Below are positions 23,964 to 33,706 of a DNA stretch of 43,313 nt, one piece after another. The notes beneath the pieces were generated by a model, which was not told the origin of the DNA, did not search any database, and was given only the letters and a program-made list of their open reading frames with translations. How positions within the stretch are numbered: the stretch's first letter is position 1; every line of letters begins with the position of its first letter. This DNA is from Tritrichomonas foetus (taxonomy: Eukaryota > Parabasalia > Tritrichomonadida > Tritrichomonadidae): assembly GCA_001839685.1 (NCBI GenBank), contig MLAK01001348.1, positions 1 to 43,313 of the forward strand, in the 5' to 3' direction. A program made the position numbers and the translations under genes.

Positions 23964-26219
23964 TTACAGGATTGGCATCTTAACAAGTTCATCGAGTGGT
24001 GTATCCTTTTCCTCGTTTTCCACGATATACTCTGCTGTTTTTGTCCAAGTTTCGGCGAGTCCCGCAAATTTCTTTGAGTAAGACTGAAGTTCTTCTTCTT
24101 TTTGACTGAGTTTCTTCTTGAATTCATCGATTTCGATTGTATTTGCAAGGTCTTTTCTCGAGAATCCATTATTCTGGGCTTCGATTTCTTCTTCTTTGGA
24201 TTTTACAACCTCATTCAAGCGTGAAATTTCCGAATCTCTTGCGTTAATTTCTTTTGTTCTTTCTTCGAGTTTTGCTTCAAGTTCATTAATTCTTTTAGTT
24301 TTTTCTTCAATTTCTTTTAGTTTCTCAGTGAGTTCGTTTTCACGAGTAGCAATCAAGTTTTGTTTATCTTGGAGTTCTTTTTCTTTATCTTCAATGATTC
24401 GTGATTTTTCATCAGCGATCTTCTTATGTGCGGCGATTTCATTGTCTTTGATTTCGACAAGTTTCTTTGTTTGTTCGTCGGAGGTTTGTTGTAATGATTC
24501 TCTTTGTGTATCGATTTCTTGTTGTTTAGCAGAAACAATAGCTGTTAATGCGTTAATTTCATTAGATTTGGCTTCAATTTCACTCTTGAGTTTCTGAATT
24601 TCACTATCTTTTGCTTGGAAAGCGTTTTTATTAGAACTGGTAAGGTTTTCGGAAGATACACGAAGGCTTTCAAGCTGACGTTTCAAAGAGAGACATTCAG
24701 TTTCTTTAGCAGCAATCATTGCTTGCGAATCTGCAAGCTCTTGACGAATTCGCATATTTTCTTTCTCACGTTCACGGATTTGGAGAACTTGCTCTTGTGT
24801 GAGCTGTTCCATCATATGTGCGTGATCATTGAGAAAATCAATTTTTTCTTGATTAGAAACATCATTACTTGTACGACGCTCCAACTTCATTTCCTTAAAG
24901 CGATCTTGGAAGTATGGACTCAATAAAGCTTCTCTGAATTGCTCAAGAGTTGCGATATCATCTACGAGTTCAAGTGCAATTGATTGAACAATACAAAGAT
25001 GAGAGAAATTGTCATAACCAAGTCTTCGTTCTGTCACATCGAAAATGAATCCAAGGACCGATGAAAAGAAGGCATTAATTAGTTTGTCTTTATTTGCTGA
25101 TTTTTCGCAGAATCGCCATAAGTTTTTGACCATTCGAGCAAGATATACAGCAATTTTTCCTTCATTTCGAGAAAGTCCCAATTGATTTGGACAAAATAGA
25201 CAAAGCGAATTAATGACGTTGATTAATGGGAAATACTTTGAAAGCTCAGACGCACCAGCTTCACTTTCTGACAGTTTGAGGAGAATAATTGATCCAAAAT
25301 ACTGTGCAGCAGTTGAAGTGCTTGGACGACCGTCGAAGAGACTGATCACATTTTTAACCAAATCTGGAACATGATCTGGATTGTATTGAAGGACAGAAGG
25401 TTGGCTTTCCTCAAAAAGTGTTGGTGTAGCAAATTTATGTGCAATTGCAGCAGTTGCAAAAGCTATTGACATTTTATTTCCAGAATGGATTATTTCGATT
25501 AAGAAGTGGCGGTCAGGATCAAATAGCCTTTCTTGTACCAAAAGAAGGCAAAGCCTAGCTGTTGCAGCAGAAACACGCGGATTTTGAATGTCAAGTAAAC
25601 TTTCAATTAAATCCAATTCAAAATCGAACTTTTTCAAATTTTTGTGTTGAATGACAGAAATGTCACAAAATAAATCAATTAAAATATTCAATTTTTTACA
25701 TTGGCGGCAGCTCACAATATGGCTGTAAATTGCTTGCTGGACTACTTGAACGATGGGGTTTGAAATGTATGATTTTCTGTACTTGTAAAGAGTGATTATG
25801 GCGTATTCATGATAATCGATATGTTTTTTGGATTTGAAGAAATTGAGGAAGAAAAGGACAGCAACTTGAAGGGGTGGCAACTCGTGATATTTTGCAGCCA
25901 TCTTGTTGTCTCTGAGCGCTTGAAGGCTTTTAATTTCGTCGAAGTTTTTGAGATTTTTCTTTTCGACGGCCGTGCAGCAATGGCAAAGCTCTTTGCTACC
26001 GCGCTTGATTACGCAATCTGAGCAGAAAGGCATACCGCAGCCGGAGCAATTGTGCTTGAACGTGAGGATACCAAATGGCTTTTTGCATAGTGGACACGAC
26101 AGTGGATCGACTGAATCTGAAAGACGTGGGTTTTTGTGATTGCCTGAAGCAACTCGTTCGAAATGTTCATAATAAACAAAGAAATCATCATCAAAAGCGC
26201 TTTCTTGAAGATCAACCAT
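23964..26219 (-). CDS. FYVE-like zinc finger / helical repeat / coiled-coil protein
   Basis: 751 aa. The N-terminal zinc finger has the four cysteine pairs of a FYVE domain at C42/C45, C58/C61, C66/C69 and C79/C82. The basic PI3P-binding motif (R-[RK]-HHCRxCG) reads FKHNCSGCG, so only one histidine and one lysine remain, and the leading WxxD is not evident. PI3P binding is therefore doubtful. About 110-445 is all-helical, ARM-like (VHS/adaptor-like). About 460-725 is coiled coil. Endosomal or vesicle adaptor is the natural guess; no close family is recognised. It lacks an obvious TCA initiator. The ATG is preceded by a 12-A run and then ATGACAT, which contains an out-of-frame ATG-ACA-TAA mini-ORF. 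TAACGATA, the Myb-responsive word known from Trichomonas, lies about 95 bp upstream. Confidence 0.85.
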   Translation of the reverse strand: MVDLQESAFDDDFFVYYEHFERVASGNHKNPRLSDSVDPLSCPLCKKPFGILTFKHNCSGCGMPFCSDCVIKRGSKELCHCCTAVEKKNLKNFDEIKSLQALRDNKMAAKYHELPPLQVAVLFFLNFFKSKKHIDYHEYAIITLYKYRKSYISNPIVQVVQQAIYSHIVSCRQCKKLNILIDLFCDISVIQHKNLKKFDFELDLIESLLDIQNPRVSAATARLCLLLVQERLFDPDRHFLIEIIHSGNKMSIAFATAAIAHKFATPTLFEESQPSVLQYNPDHVPDLVKNVISLFDGRPSTSTAAQYFGSIILLKLSESEAGASELSKYFPLINVINSLCLFCPNQLGLSRNEGKIAVYLARMVKNLWRFCEKSANKDKLINAFFSSVLGFIFDVTERRLGYDNFSHLCIVQSIALELVDDIATLEQFREALLSPYFQDRFKEMKLERRTSNDVSNQEKIDFLNDHAHMMEQLTQEQVLQIREREKENMRIRQELADSQAMIAAKETECLSLKRQLESLRVSSENLTSSNKNAFQAKDSEIQKLKSEIEAKSNEINALTAIVSAKQQEIDTQRESLQQTSDEQTKKLVEIKDNEIAAHKKIADEKSRIIEDKEKELQDKQNLIATRENELTEKLKEIEEKTKRINELEAKLEERTKEINARDSEISRLNEVVKSKEEEIEAQNNGFSRKDLANTIEIDEFKKKLSQKEEELQSYSKKFAGLAETWTKTAEYIVENEEKDTPLDELVKMPIL

Positions 26220-26311
26220 TTTTTTTTTTTTATGTCATTTTCACCTTGATATTTTCCAAATTCACCAAATATTGATTTATGTGAAGGCCAATGCAAAGTC
26301 TATTTCACCTT

Positions 26312-26319
26312 TAACGATA
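26312..26319 (+). promoter_or_regulatory. TAACGATA word (Myb recognition-like)
   Basis: TAACGATA equals the Myb-responsive element reported for a Trichomonas vaginalis adhesin promoter. Here it is about 95 bp upstream of the FYVE-like gene. An 8-mer may occur by chance in AT-rich DNA. Confidence 0.25.
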
Positions 26320-26416
26320 TAGTTTATTGATATTCCTCATAAAAAGTGAACTTTATTTCAAGATCTTTTTCAACGGGTCATACGTTTACTTTGATTTTTT
26401 GGAAAATAAAAGATGT

Positions 26417-26424
26417 ATACAAAC
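26417..26424 (+). repeat. Target-site duplication, left
   Basis: ATACAAAC immediately before the left terminal inverted repeat. It is repeated directly after the right one at 27320-27327. Confidence 0.75.
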
Positions 26425-27319
26425 AAAAGTACACAACCTGGAAATACGTTTATTTTCATTAAATAAACTGAACTTTTTCGAATCTTGGAAACAACTTCCC
26501 GACTCTCTGATGCTTAATTTACAGCAACAAATTTTTGCTGAATAGATATCAACCAATAAAAAATGCCAAAATTCGCTTGGTTACAATTATCGAAATTACA
26601 CATTATTTCTAAAATCTCAAGGCAGATGAAAGATTTTGCCCTTTCCACTAGATCAAAGAGTTACTCAACTATTTCTCTATATTATCCCTACTATGTGGAC
26701 AATTTTATCGAATTTATCTTGCAATACACTAATTTTATTGAATTTTAATTTTCCGAAAGATTGATGCTTAGATTTTTTTTCAAACTTTGCCAACATACAC
26801 AATTTCGTCAGAATGTATTAGCATCGATTTATAAAGCATTTTCGTCTTTTGGTTGTCGAGAATTACGTTCTCAAAAAAAATTCGATATTTGATTAAAGTC
26901 TAATGAACAAATTGTATTCAACTCACATAAAATCATGAACATTCTTATTAATAAAGAAGGAAATTGAATTTAATTCTGAAATTATTTGTGAATCTTATTT
27001 TTTGGGCATAATTTTTTTTTCTTTCTTAAAATCCTTTTGAAGGAGCTTATCCATGCTAATACTCTCAAAAATCAAGGATATGTCGCATATGTGTGGGAAA
27101 AAAGTAGATTTTCATTTTCAATAGAATAGACGATTATAATGTATTCAAAACCAAAAGTATTTCTAAAAAAATTGCTTTTTTAATTAAATCGAAGAATATC
27201 TCAAAAATAAAAAGACAAAATCTCTTAATATTTTGGATATATTATTTTTTAATTATACTAATTATATAGAGAAAATATAAATAAAATCATAAGCGTAGAA
27301 GCATAGGTTGTGTACTTTT
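26425..27319. mobile_element. 895-bp DNA transposon-like element with 15-bp TIRs, copy 1
   Basis: The left end AAAAGTACACAACCT (26425-26439) is the exact reverse complement of the right end AGGTTGTGTACTTTT (27305-27319). The element is bounded by the 8-bp direct repeat ATACAAAC on both sides. The first 636 bp recur at 42678-43313 at a constant offset with about 20 substitutions counted by eye and no net indel, while the left flanks differ. This is the structure of a cut-and-paste element. An 8-bp duplication fits hAT, P or Merlin-type superfamilies, but the termini do not decide between them. The element is too short to encode a transposase and is probably non-autonomous. It carries remnants of a small ORF. 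Confidence 0.82.
26563..26892 (+). pseudogene. Broken small ORF inside the 895-bp element (copy 1)
   Basis: Reads 61 codons from an ATG, then a TAA at 26746-26748. The same frame then continues open to a stop near 26892. In copy 2 the position of this stop is a sense codon, but copy 2 has its own early stop. The product is Y/F/S-rich (SLYYPYYVDNFIEFILQYTN), with no recognised domain. Confidence 0.45.
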
Positions 27320-27327
27320 ATACAAAC
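27320..27327 (+). repeat. Target-site duplication, right
   Basis: ATACAAAC, identical to the sequence at 26417-26424. Confidence 0.75.
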
Positions 27328-28754
27328 TAACTAGCTCTAGATGTAGAAGACTATTGAGAGATCTAAATGAATAATTGTTGATATTATTGTCATCTAAAAA
27401 ATATTTAATTGTAATCCTATTAATAATATATAAATATTATAATTTAAAAATCAAGATACAGAGAAAACCAAATCCAAAAAAAAATTGTGAGAAAAAAATA
27501 AACCCCACAGAAATTTCTGAGAATTATTGAGATAAAAAGTGATTTTATAGCATTAATATCTTGATTATTTCTTATCATAAATCGTGCTTTTTATTATCAT
27601 ATGGCCCTCCATCGAAAATTATAATGTTTTCCAAAATACAAAAATGAAGTATAAAAAAAATATTAATAATTTTGATATAAATAAAAAAAATTTAGGCATC
27701 AATGAGAAGATTACGAATGTTTTGCCATCTAATTGGCGAGTCATCAGAAAATTCACTTGGCATCGAGTCTGGAAAAAAACATATTGGATTCCATTTTTCT
27801 TGATTTGGTCTTTCAATCGTTGTATCTGTATCCCTGCTTGAGAATGTGCTGTTGAGGACTGCCAGTCTATTTTCTTCATATACTAAAATTTTATGACAGA
27901 AAAGATTTCAATACATTCATATTTGTCAAATGGAAATTGAATTAATTCAACATCACTGAGTTAAAACTATCAAAATTTTCGCGATTTTTAATTAAAAATC
28001 GATAGAAGAAGTGTAAATAGAATTATGGGAAGCAGTATTATAATCTTTGTGATTCTTGGAAAAAAAGCTTCTCACAATTTTTTTTTAGGCTTTCTCCAAA
28101 ATCGCTCTTTTTTCGGTTTAATTGTTGCAAAATTTCAAAACTATGAATAAATATGGCTCATAACTATAAAAAATAGATTTAACAATTGATTGAAAGACTT
28201 ATCACCCGAAAACTGAAACAATAGCTTCTTCAGAATCATTTTCGAAATATTTTTGAATTCGGCCATTTGCGAAGTTTGCGATAAGGGAAATTTTCGTCAT
28301 TCTTTTAGCTATTTGGGTTTTGATTTTTGACTGATGGTATTAAGTAATACTGATGATAAGGATCATTTGAGTGATTTCGTACGTTAAGACTATTTGGTTT
28401 GTATACATCTAAAATAAATGAGATATTATCTATTCAATAAATTGAATTTTTAAATGGGCGAACATAAAATCACATTTATCGCCATCAAGTTCGCCAGTCT
28501 ATCAGATAATAGTCATTCCAACATAATGTATAAAACCTATACATTTTTTATATATAAAATTGCATGAATTAAATTATATCATTTCATTATAAATAATGCA
28601 AAAAAAAAGTGAAAAATAAGGAATTAAATTATAAACAAGATTTAAGACATAAAAACAAACGTATATAATATACCTTACATTAGTATATAAATTCCGCAAA
28701 TTAATAATATTATTTCAAACAAAGACTTATTTTTTGGAAATTGACAAACAAATT

Positions 28755-29750
28755 TCAATGACCCCAGAATTTCTTTGACTTCTTTGTTCTCACAACCTTT
28801 GGCCCCTGGTTCTGATTTATCGGCCCATTTGTTAAATTGTCAACTTTGTATAAAATTGACGTTTCGGGCGGGTTGATTGGCGGATAAATCACCTTCTTTG
28901 CCTTTTGCTGCTGCTGCTGAGGATGATCAAATGCCTGATTATCGCCAATACGATAGGGGTTCACAGGCGGCTGCGTAGGCTGTTGGCCTTGGTTCTGCTG
29001 AGGTGGCGGCTGTCTTTGTGGAGGCATGTTTTGGCTATTATTATAATGAAATTGGTTGTCGTAATTATTTGGCTGCATTGGGGCCTGCCGTTGCTGGAAA
29101 TTATTTTGCTGGTATTGCTGTATATTCGGTGGTCTCATTTGGCTGTTATTGAACTGATTATTATATGAGTAATCGAAATTGGCCGAATCGACTTGTATTG
29201 GGTTTTGTATTGGCGTTACGATAAACGGTGACTTCCTTTGTTCATTCGGTGATGGCCCAAGCTGAGAAATCGTTGCTGTCATTGTTGTGATTGCAGCCGT
29301 ATCGAGGGTATTGAAGCAGCTCATAAGCGGAATAGAGATGCTTTTGGGACTGCCAGCGGGCAAGGCCTTCAAATTAACTTGCGAAAGGGCTACGACTTGA
29401 GTTTGATTATAGCTTTCGTTTAGCGTGCAGAGGCTGATTTGAAGATAAGCTTCGGCGATATTGGGAACGTTTAGGATGAGGCGAGCAGGAGCATCCCATT
29501 GGATCGTTTCGGCGGGAGCTGCTTGAGCGGTTGTAAATGCCTGAGTAACACCGTCTGAACGGACCATCAGCCAAACGGGCCGGATCAACCGGGGGCATGC
29601 CGGCATGACCTGGACCCGTCGGATGACAAGATCCAAGATGTAGGTTGGCATGGGCGGTGATTTTCTGTTATTTTTATTGAAGTTAAAATTCCCACATCTA
29701 AAATCTCTCAAAAAGTTGTAAATTTTGTGTATTTTTCTGAGAGATTGCAT
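28755..29750 (-). CDS. C2-like domain protein with Q/N/P-rich tail
   Basis: 331 aa from ATG 29750, or 298 aa from ATG 29651. From MPTYILDLVIRRVQVMP onward the protein looks like a beta-sandwich of C2 type (about 35-180 of the long form: PVWLMVRSDG, ARLILNVPNIAEAYLQISLC, LPAGSPKSISIPLM). Tail residues 190-310 are rich in Q, N and P (QQYQQNNFQQRQ, PPQRQPPPQQNQGQQPTQPP). The very C-terminus is basic (VRTKKSKKFWGH). C2 domains commonly bind membranes, with or without calcium; no calcium-binding aspartate set is visible, so lipid or protein binding is only a guess. The shorter start is attractive, as it begins exactly at the domain and has TCACCGCCC right before the ATG. The N-terminal 33 residues of the long form are N/K/F-rich like spacer DNA. 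The C2-coding part is much richer in GC than the region. Confidence 0.75.
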   Translation of the reverse strand: MQSLRKIHKIYNFLRDFRCGNFNFNKNNRKSPPMPTYILDLVIRRVQVMPACPRLIRPVWLMVRSDGVTQAFTTAQAAPAETIQWDAPARLILNVPNIAEAYLQISLCTLNESYNQTQVVALSQVNLKALPAGSPKSISIPLMSCFNTLDTAAITTMTATISQLGPSPNEQRKSPFIVTPIQNPIQVDSANFDYSYNNQFNNSQMRPPNIQQYQQNNFQQRQAPMQPNNYDNQFHYNNSQNMPPQRQPPPQQNQGQQPTQPPVNPYRIGDNQAFDHPQQQQQKAKKVIYPPINPPETSILYKVDNLTNGPINQNQGPKVVRTKKSKKFWGH

Positions 29751-30536
29751 GGTTTACAGCATATTCACCAAAATATTGACCTTACCATAGTTGATTTAAT
29801 CAGAAATATTGATATAAGGACATTGAAAAAAATTGACCATTTTCTTAGAAAAAAACTCTAGGAATTATTTATTTGTGAACATTTGCGATTAAGTTTATTG
29901 AATAAATTGAAATGGTTTTTTTCACCGTATCTTTGAAATATTGTGAGCTGTTAAACAAAAAGTTTTCTTTCAATTTATCACATTGAGATGATATTCTCAT
30001 GAATATGCTTTAAGCCATCTGTGATAAACATGATATATAGTTCCGATATTTACTTGCCAAATGAATGACACTGATAATATTCATGAGGATGAAAATAAAA
30101 AATGCGGCAAATATTTTTTGAAAGACTATGAATAGAAACTGACATGCTATATAAAAAATAATCCAAATTCCAATACATTTCAATTATACGATTATCTCGA
30201 ATTCTGAAGATAATTTTTTATGTAATTGAATCGATTTCAGTAAGCGCAAATTACAGAAATAGAATTCTTTGAAACAAAGCAATGAATATTTGTATATTAA
30301 TGAATAACCAGAAAGTAACAGTAATATTGAAAATCACCTGATCGCTAATTCATTTCACCGTCAAAAAAAATCATACTGAGCTTAACAAGACAAAGAAAGA
30401 ATGAATTATCAATAAATACGAATAGATTAGTAAATAAATTAGCATAATAAATGAAATAAAGTAGATTTTTGTCACACTTGTGATTGTTTAATGTATATTT
30501 TGGAATCAAGGTAAAAGAAACAAAAAAGAGGATAGT
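29751..30536. other. AT-rich spacer
   Basis: 786 bp between two minus-strand genes. It has several TTCACC or GGTGAA half-sites but no palindrome. No ORF or RNA gene is recognised. Confidence 0.5.
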
Positions 30537-33500
30537 TTATTGAAGACCTAAACGTTGTTTGATCTTTTCCACTTTAATTTGATCATTTTCGAGAATTTGA
30601 GGTATCGCGTTCAGAATATCTGGTTTTCCATTCATTAAAGTCTTCGTAAAGTTAACTAAATTGGAAGTTGTGTCATCTGTTAAATTAAATTTCGCAAATG
30701 TTTTATTTTTTAATGATAAAGTTCGAATAAGTACTGTGAATAGTAATTCTAAGTTTGTTCCAATTTCATTCGTATTTGCTTGGAAATATTGAAGAAGTGA
30801 ACTATATACAAACTCAGCTTCATCATAATCACCTTGAATGGGCCACTTACTCAAGATTAATGGAATTACTTGAGTCATATTAACTGAGCTTCCTAAAGTT
30901 GGTGATTTAGCCAAATCAAACAATGCTGCAATTACATTAGTCATTGTTGCCCAATAATATTGATTTGAAGAGACTTCAGATGTCAACTGTCCTAAAAAGA
31001 ATGGTAATAAATTGGGTATTAATGGTGAAACAAGATTAGGTTGCATCTTGATAATGACACGAATGAAATAAACAGCATCAGGGCCATTCTTATAATCGAT
31101 CTCTTGCAATTTACCTAATGCATATTGAATTATTTCGGGTGAAACGCTACCTCCTGCAGAAACATAATCACCTAGTGTACCAAGAATTTCTAATGATTCA
31201 GCTTTACCAACTTTACTAAGTAATGAAGAGAAAATCTGAATGAATTGAGCAGCTGGAATAATTTCTATGCTAACTTTAAATGAGTCACAAATAATGGTAT
31301 ATATTATTTCCATAAATTCTGGATCAAATGAAAATCTTTCATCTTCATCAACACATTTCGATTTCTGGCATGGTAAGTTTCGGGAAACAGCTGCAATAGC
31401 ACATTCTAAAAATTGTCCTAATCGTGCAATAGCGAGTGGACATTGAGCTGCTAATAATTTACTATAAGCCTTAAAGCAATTTTTACATCTTTTAAGCTTT
31501 TTCTGTTCTGCAATAGCACGATAGTAAAAATCAAGAATGGAATTATCATCAGGTTGAATATTCATAATATAATATACTGAAGCACTTGTTGCTTGTTTGG
31601 CAATATTTGAATCAACATATGGAACAAAATCTGAAAAAATCTTTGGAAATGCTCTAGCGAATAATTCACATTCACTTGGATAATTCTTGAGAACAGCTTT
31701 CAGCAATTTAAATCCAACCAAAATAATGTCAAGTGGTGATGTATTTTGACTGTCTGAATAAATATCTTCTTCTGATAATGTATTAATTCCAATTGCAGAG
31801 ATCGCAATTGTTAAGACAAGAGGAATAAATCCTTTAACATCTTCAGGAACACTGGATTGTTCATTCACTAAATTAACTAAAGATAAAATACATACATGCC
31901 TTAAGTTCATATCTGGATCATTTGATTTTTCAAGCAAAAGCTGAATTCCTTGATTGAATAAGTCGAGAATTTGCTGTTTAGCAAAACACATTAAATTTCC
32001 TAGTGCTTCAACACTAGAAATATATAAAGATGGTTCTTTGCTATCTAGACCACTTCCAACAATATCAACAAATTCATGTGCGTAGTTAGATATATCATCT
32101 CTACATGCATATATACCAGAAGCGATGGCACTCATTATTTCACCTTTAAGTTGATCATATGGAGCTTGAATAAAGGCACCTTTTAATGCAGATAATTGAC
32201 CAACGACTAGAGTTGGATTCAAATCAACTTCTTGGAAAATTGTAGCAATCAAATGAATGGATTCAATTAATACAGAACTTTGAGGTGCAGATCCTAAAAG
32301 TTGGAATGCAATTTTCAAAATGTTATTAGCATAAGGTGAAATAGCATCAGGTAATAGGTATGCTAATTCACATAGAGTTTTCATACATATTTCAATCACA
32401 GATGGGTTTGGAATGGTAATTACAGCAAATATGTAATTCATAATATCTTGAATATTATTTTCATACTGTTCAGTGAGTTCATCTGATCCATATATTGCGC
32501 ACATAGATGCAAAAGATGCTGCTGGATTTCCATCTCTACTGACCATTCCCATGATCATATTATAGAACATATCTCCATCAAAAACTTCTGCGAATTTTTG
32601 GAATAAATTTATCACAGTCCTTGAGTTATCTTCATCTTCATAACCAGTTCCAACAAACTGTGAAGCAGAAATATTAAGGAATAAAGAAATTGCAGATGGT
32701 AGAAGCTGTTTCAATTCTTTTCCATATGTTTTAACAAGTGATTTAATTGGAAACATTGGAAGATGTCTTTCTTCAATTGGAATGTTGGTATCAGAAGCAA
32801 TAGATAAAATTTTCTGGAAAGAATTGACTGGTGAATCAAAAGGAATTGATTTTTTAAGTGATTTTGCAATACAATCAGCAAATGGACCACTATTTGGATC
32901 TTCACTAATTAAGCTCTGATGGAATATATTGAGCATTTGATCAAAAATTTGCGTGTATGGAAGATTTAACTCATTTGCTGGAAAGTCTCTTAATTGAACT
33001 GCAGAAAAAAGTTGAAATCCTAATAAAGCTGTATTCGTATTTACAGACAGTAATTTTGGAATTAAAGGAATAATGATTTGCTGCATTTGTGCAACATATT
33101 CTATTCTAGTAGTTGGTAAAAAATTAATCAATAAATGTGTTCCAACTACTGCAGATTGAAGATTTTCAGATGTAACAAGTTGATTTATGACTTGTGTGAC
33201 TCCTCCCCATTCTTCACCATATCCATCAAAAATTGGAACAAGTGCATTTGATATATTTTGACCAATATATTCATCAGTTTCAGTCATCAAAACTTGGAGC
33301 AAATTGGAAAATGCACTATTTGGATCGTTGATATATATATCTTTCTGCATCTTAATTAGCAACTTTAATCCTACAGCTGCACTTTTCCGTATATATTCTG
33401 GGATTTCGCGGCTCGCTAATATTGCAGTAATCTCGTTGATTGCCATTGGGTCGGAATATTTCGTAATAATATTGTTTGTAATTTCGTTCACATCGGTGTT

Positions 33501-33539
33501 ACCGTTTAAGCTGGCATAAAGCTCTATAAGATTGCTCAT
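30537..33539 (-). CDS. Importin-beta family karyopherin
   Basis: 1000 aa of HEAT-type helical repeats. The N-terminus (about 15-85) fits an importin-beta N-terminal (Ran-binding) region: NIITKYSDPMAINEITAILA, then IPEYIRKSAAVGLKLLIKMQK. The rest is solenoid, e.g. SSVEALGNLMCFAKQQILD and PDMNLRHVCILSLVNLVNEQ, resembling the Kap123/importin-4 and importin-5 group in length and pattern. Such receptors carry histones and ribosomal proteins into the nucleus and release them on Ran-GTP. A cysteine-bearing loop (KRCKNCFKAYSKLLAAQC, then PCQKSKCVDEDERF near 670-730) is unusual. The start ATG is preceded by TTTTCTCAAAATG, a TCA element only 3 nt upstream. The stop overlaps TAAA. It shares a 167-bp divergent promoter with the gene at 33707. 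Confidence 0.9.
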   Translation of the reverse strand: MSNLIELYASLNGNTDVNEITNNIITKYSDPMAINEITAILASREIPEYIRKSAAVGLKLLIKMQKDIYINDPNSAFSNLLQVLMTETDEYIGQNISNALVPIFDGYGEEWGGVTQVINQLVTSENLQSAVVGTHLLINFLPTTRIEYVAQMQQIIIPLIPKLLSVNTNTALLGFQLFSAVQLRDFPANELNLPYTQIFDQMLNIFHQSLISEDPNSGPFADCIAKSLKKSIPFDSPVNSFQKILSIASDTNIPIEERHLPMFPIKSLVKTYGKELKQLLPSAISLFLNISASQFVGTGYEDEDNSRTVINLFQKFAEVFDGDMFYNMIMGMVSRDGNPAASFASMCAIYGSDELTEQYENNIQDIMNYIFAVITIPNPSVIEICMKTLCELAYLLPDAISPYANNILKIAFQLLGSAPQSSVLIESIHLIATIFQEVDLNPTLVVGQLSALKGAFIQAPYDQLKGEIMSAIASGIYACRDDISNYAHEFVDIVGSGLDSKEPSLYISSVEALGNLMCFAKQQILDLFNQGIQLLLEKSNDPDMNLRHVCILSLVNLVNEQSSVPEDVKGFIPLVLTIAISAIGINTLSEEDIYSDSQNTSPLDIILVGFKLLKAVLKNYPSECELFARAFPKIFSDFVPYVDSNIAKQATSASVYYIMNIQPDDNSILDFYYRAIAEQKKLKRCKNCFKAYSKLLAAQCPLAIARLGQFLECAIAAVSRNLPCQKSKCVDEDERFSFDPEFMEIIYTIICDSFKVSIEIIPAAQFIQIFSSLLSKVGKAESLEILGTLGDYVSAGGSVSPEIIQYALGKLQEIDYKNGPDAVYFIRVIIKMQPNLVSPLIPNLLPFFLGQLTSEVSSNQYYWATMTNVIAALFDLAKSPTLGSSVNMTQVIPLILSKWPIQGDYDEAEFVYSSLLQYFQANTNEIGTNLELLFTVLIRTLSLKNKTFAKFNLTDDTTSNLVNFTKTLMNGKPDILNAIPQILENDQIKVEKIKQRLGLQ

Positions 33540-33706
33540 TTTGAGAAAACTTTCAGATGTTCACTTTTTTGCTTAACGTACAGCTCCCCATATTTTCAAT
33601 GTATAAATGATCATATGCATTCAATTATTTTGGCCTCTTATTTTTAAGGTCAATTTTTTTTTTCCATCTTGTCTGACTTTCACCTTAACAGGTTGATGTG
33701 ATAACA
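33540..33706. promoter_or_regulatory. Bidirectional promoter region (167 bp)
   Basis: Separates divergent importin and helical-protein genes. It contains ATTTTTAAGGT at 33640-33650, identical to 37410-37420 in another divergent promoter. It also has a TTCACC half-site near 33680 and a T-run at 33654-33663. Confidence 0.45.

Larger units (their letters stand above)
26220..28754. other. 2.5 kb gene-free region with an inserted element
   Basis: It contains the 895-bp TIR element (26425-27319). The remainder is very AT-rich. A short higher-complexity patch at 27690-27880 is open on both strands (about 85 codons each) without a recognised domain, and may be a worn-out coding remnant. 27900-28754 shows nothing. 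Confidence 0.55.

Noticed and set aside
24118..24597. 159-codon plus-strand ORF opposite the FYVE-like gene
   Set aside because: It is the antisense of a coiled-coil region. Its S/F/L-rich composition mirrors E/K/Q codons.
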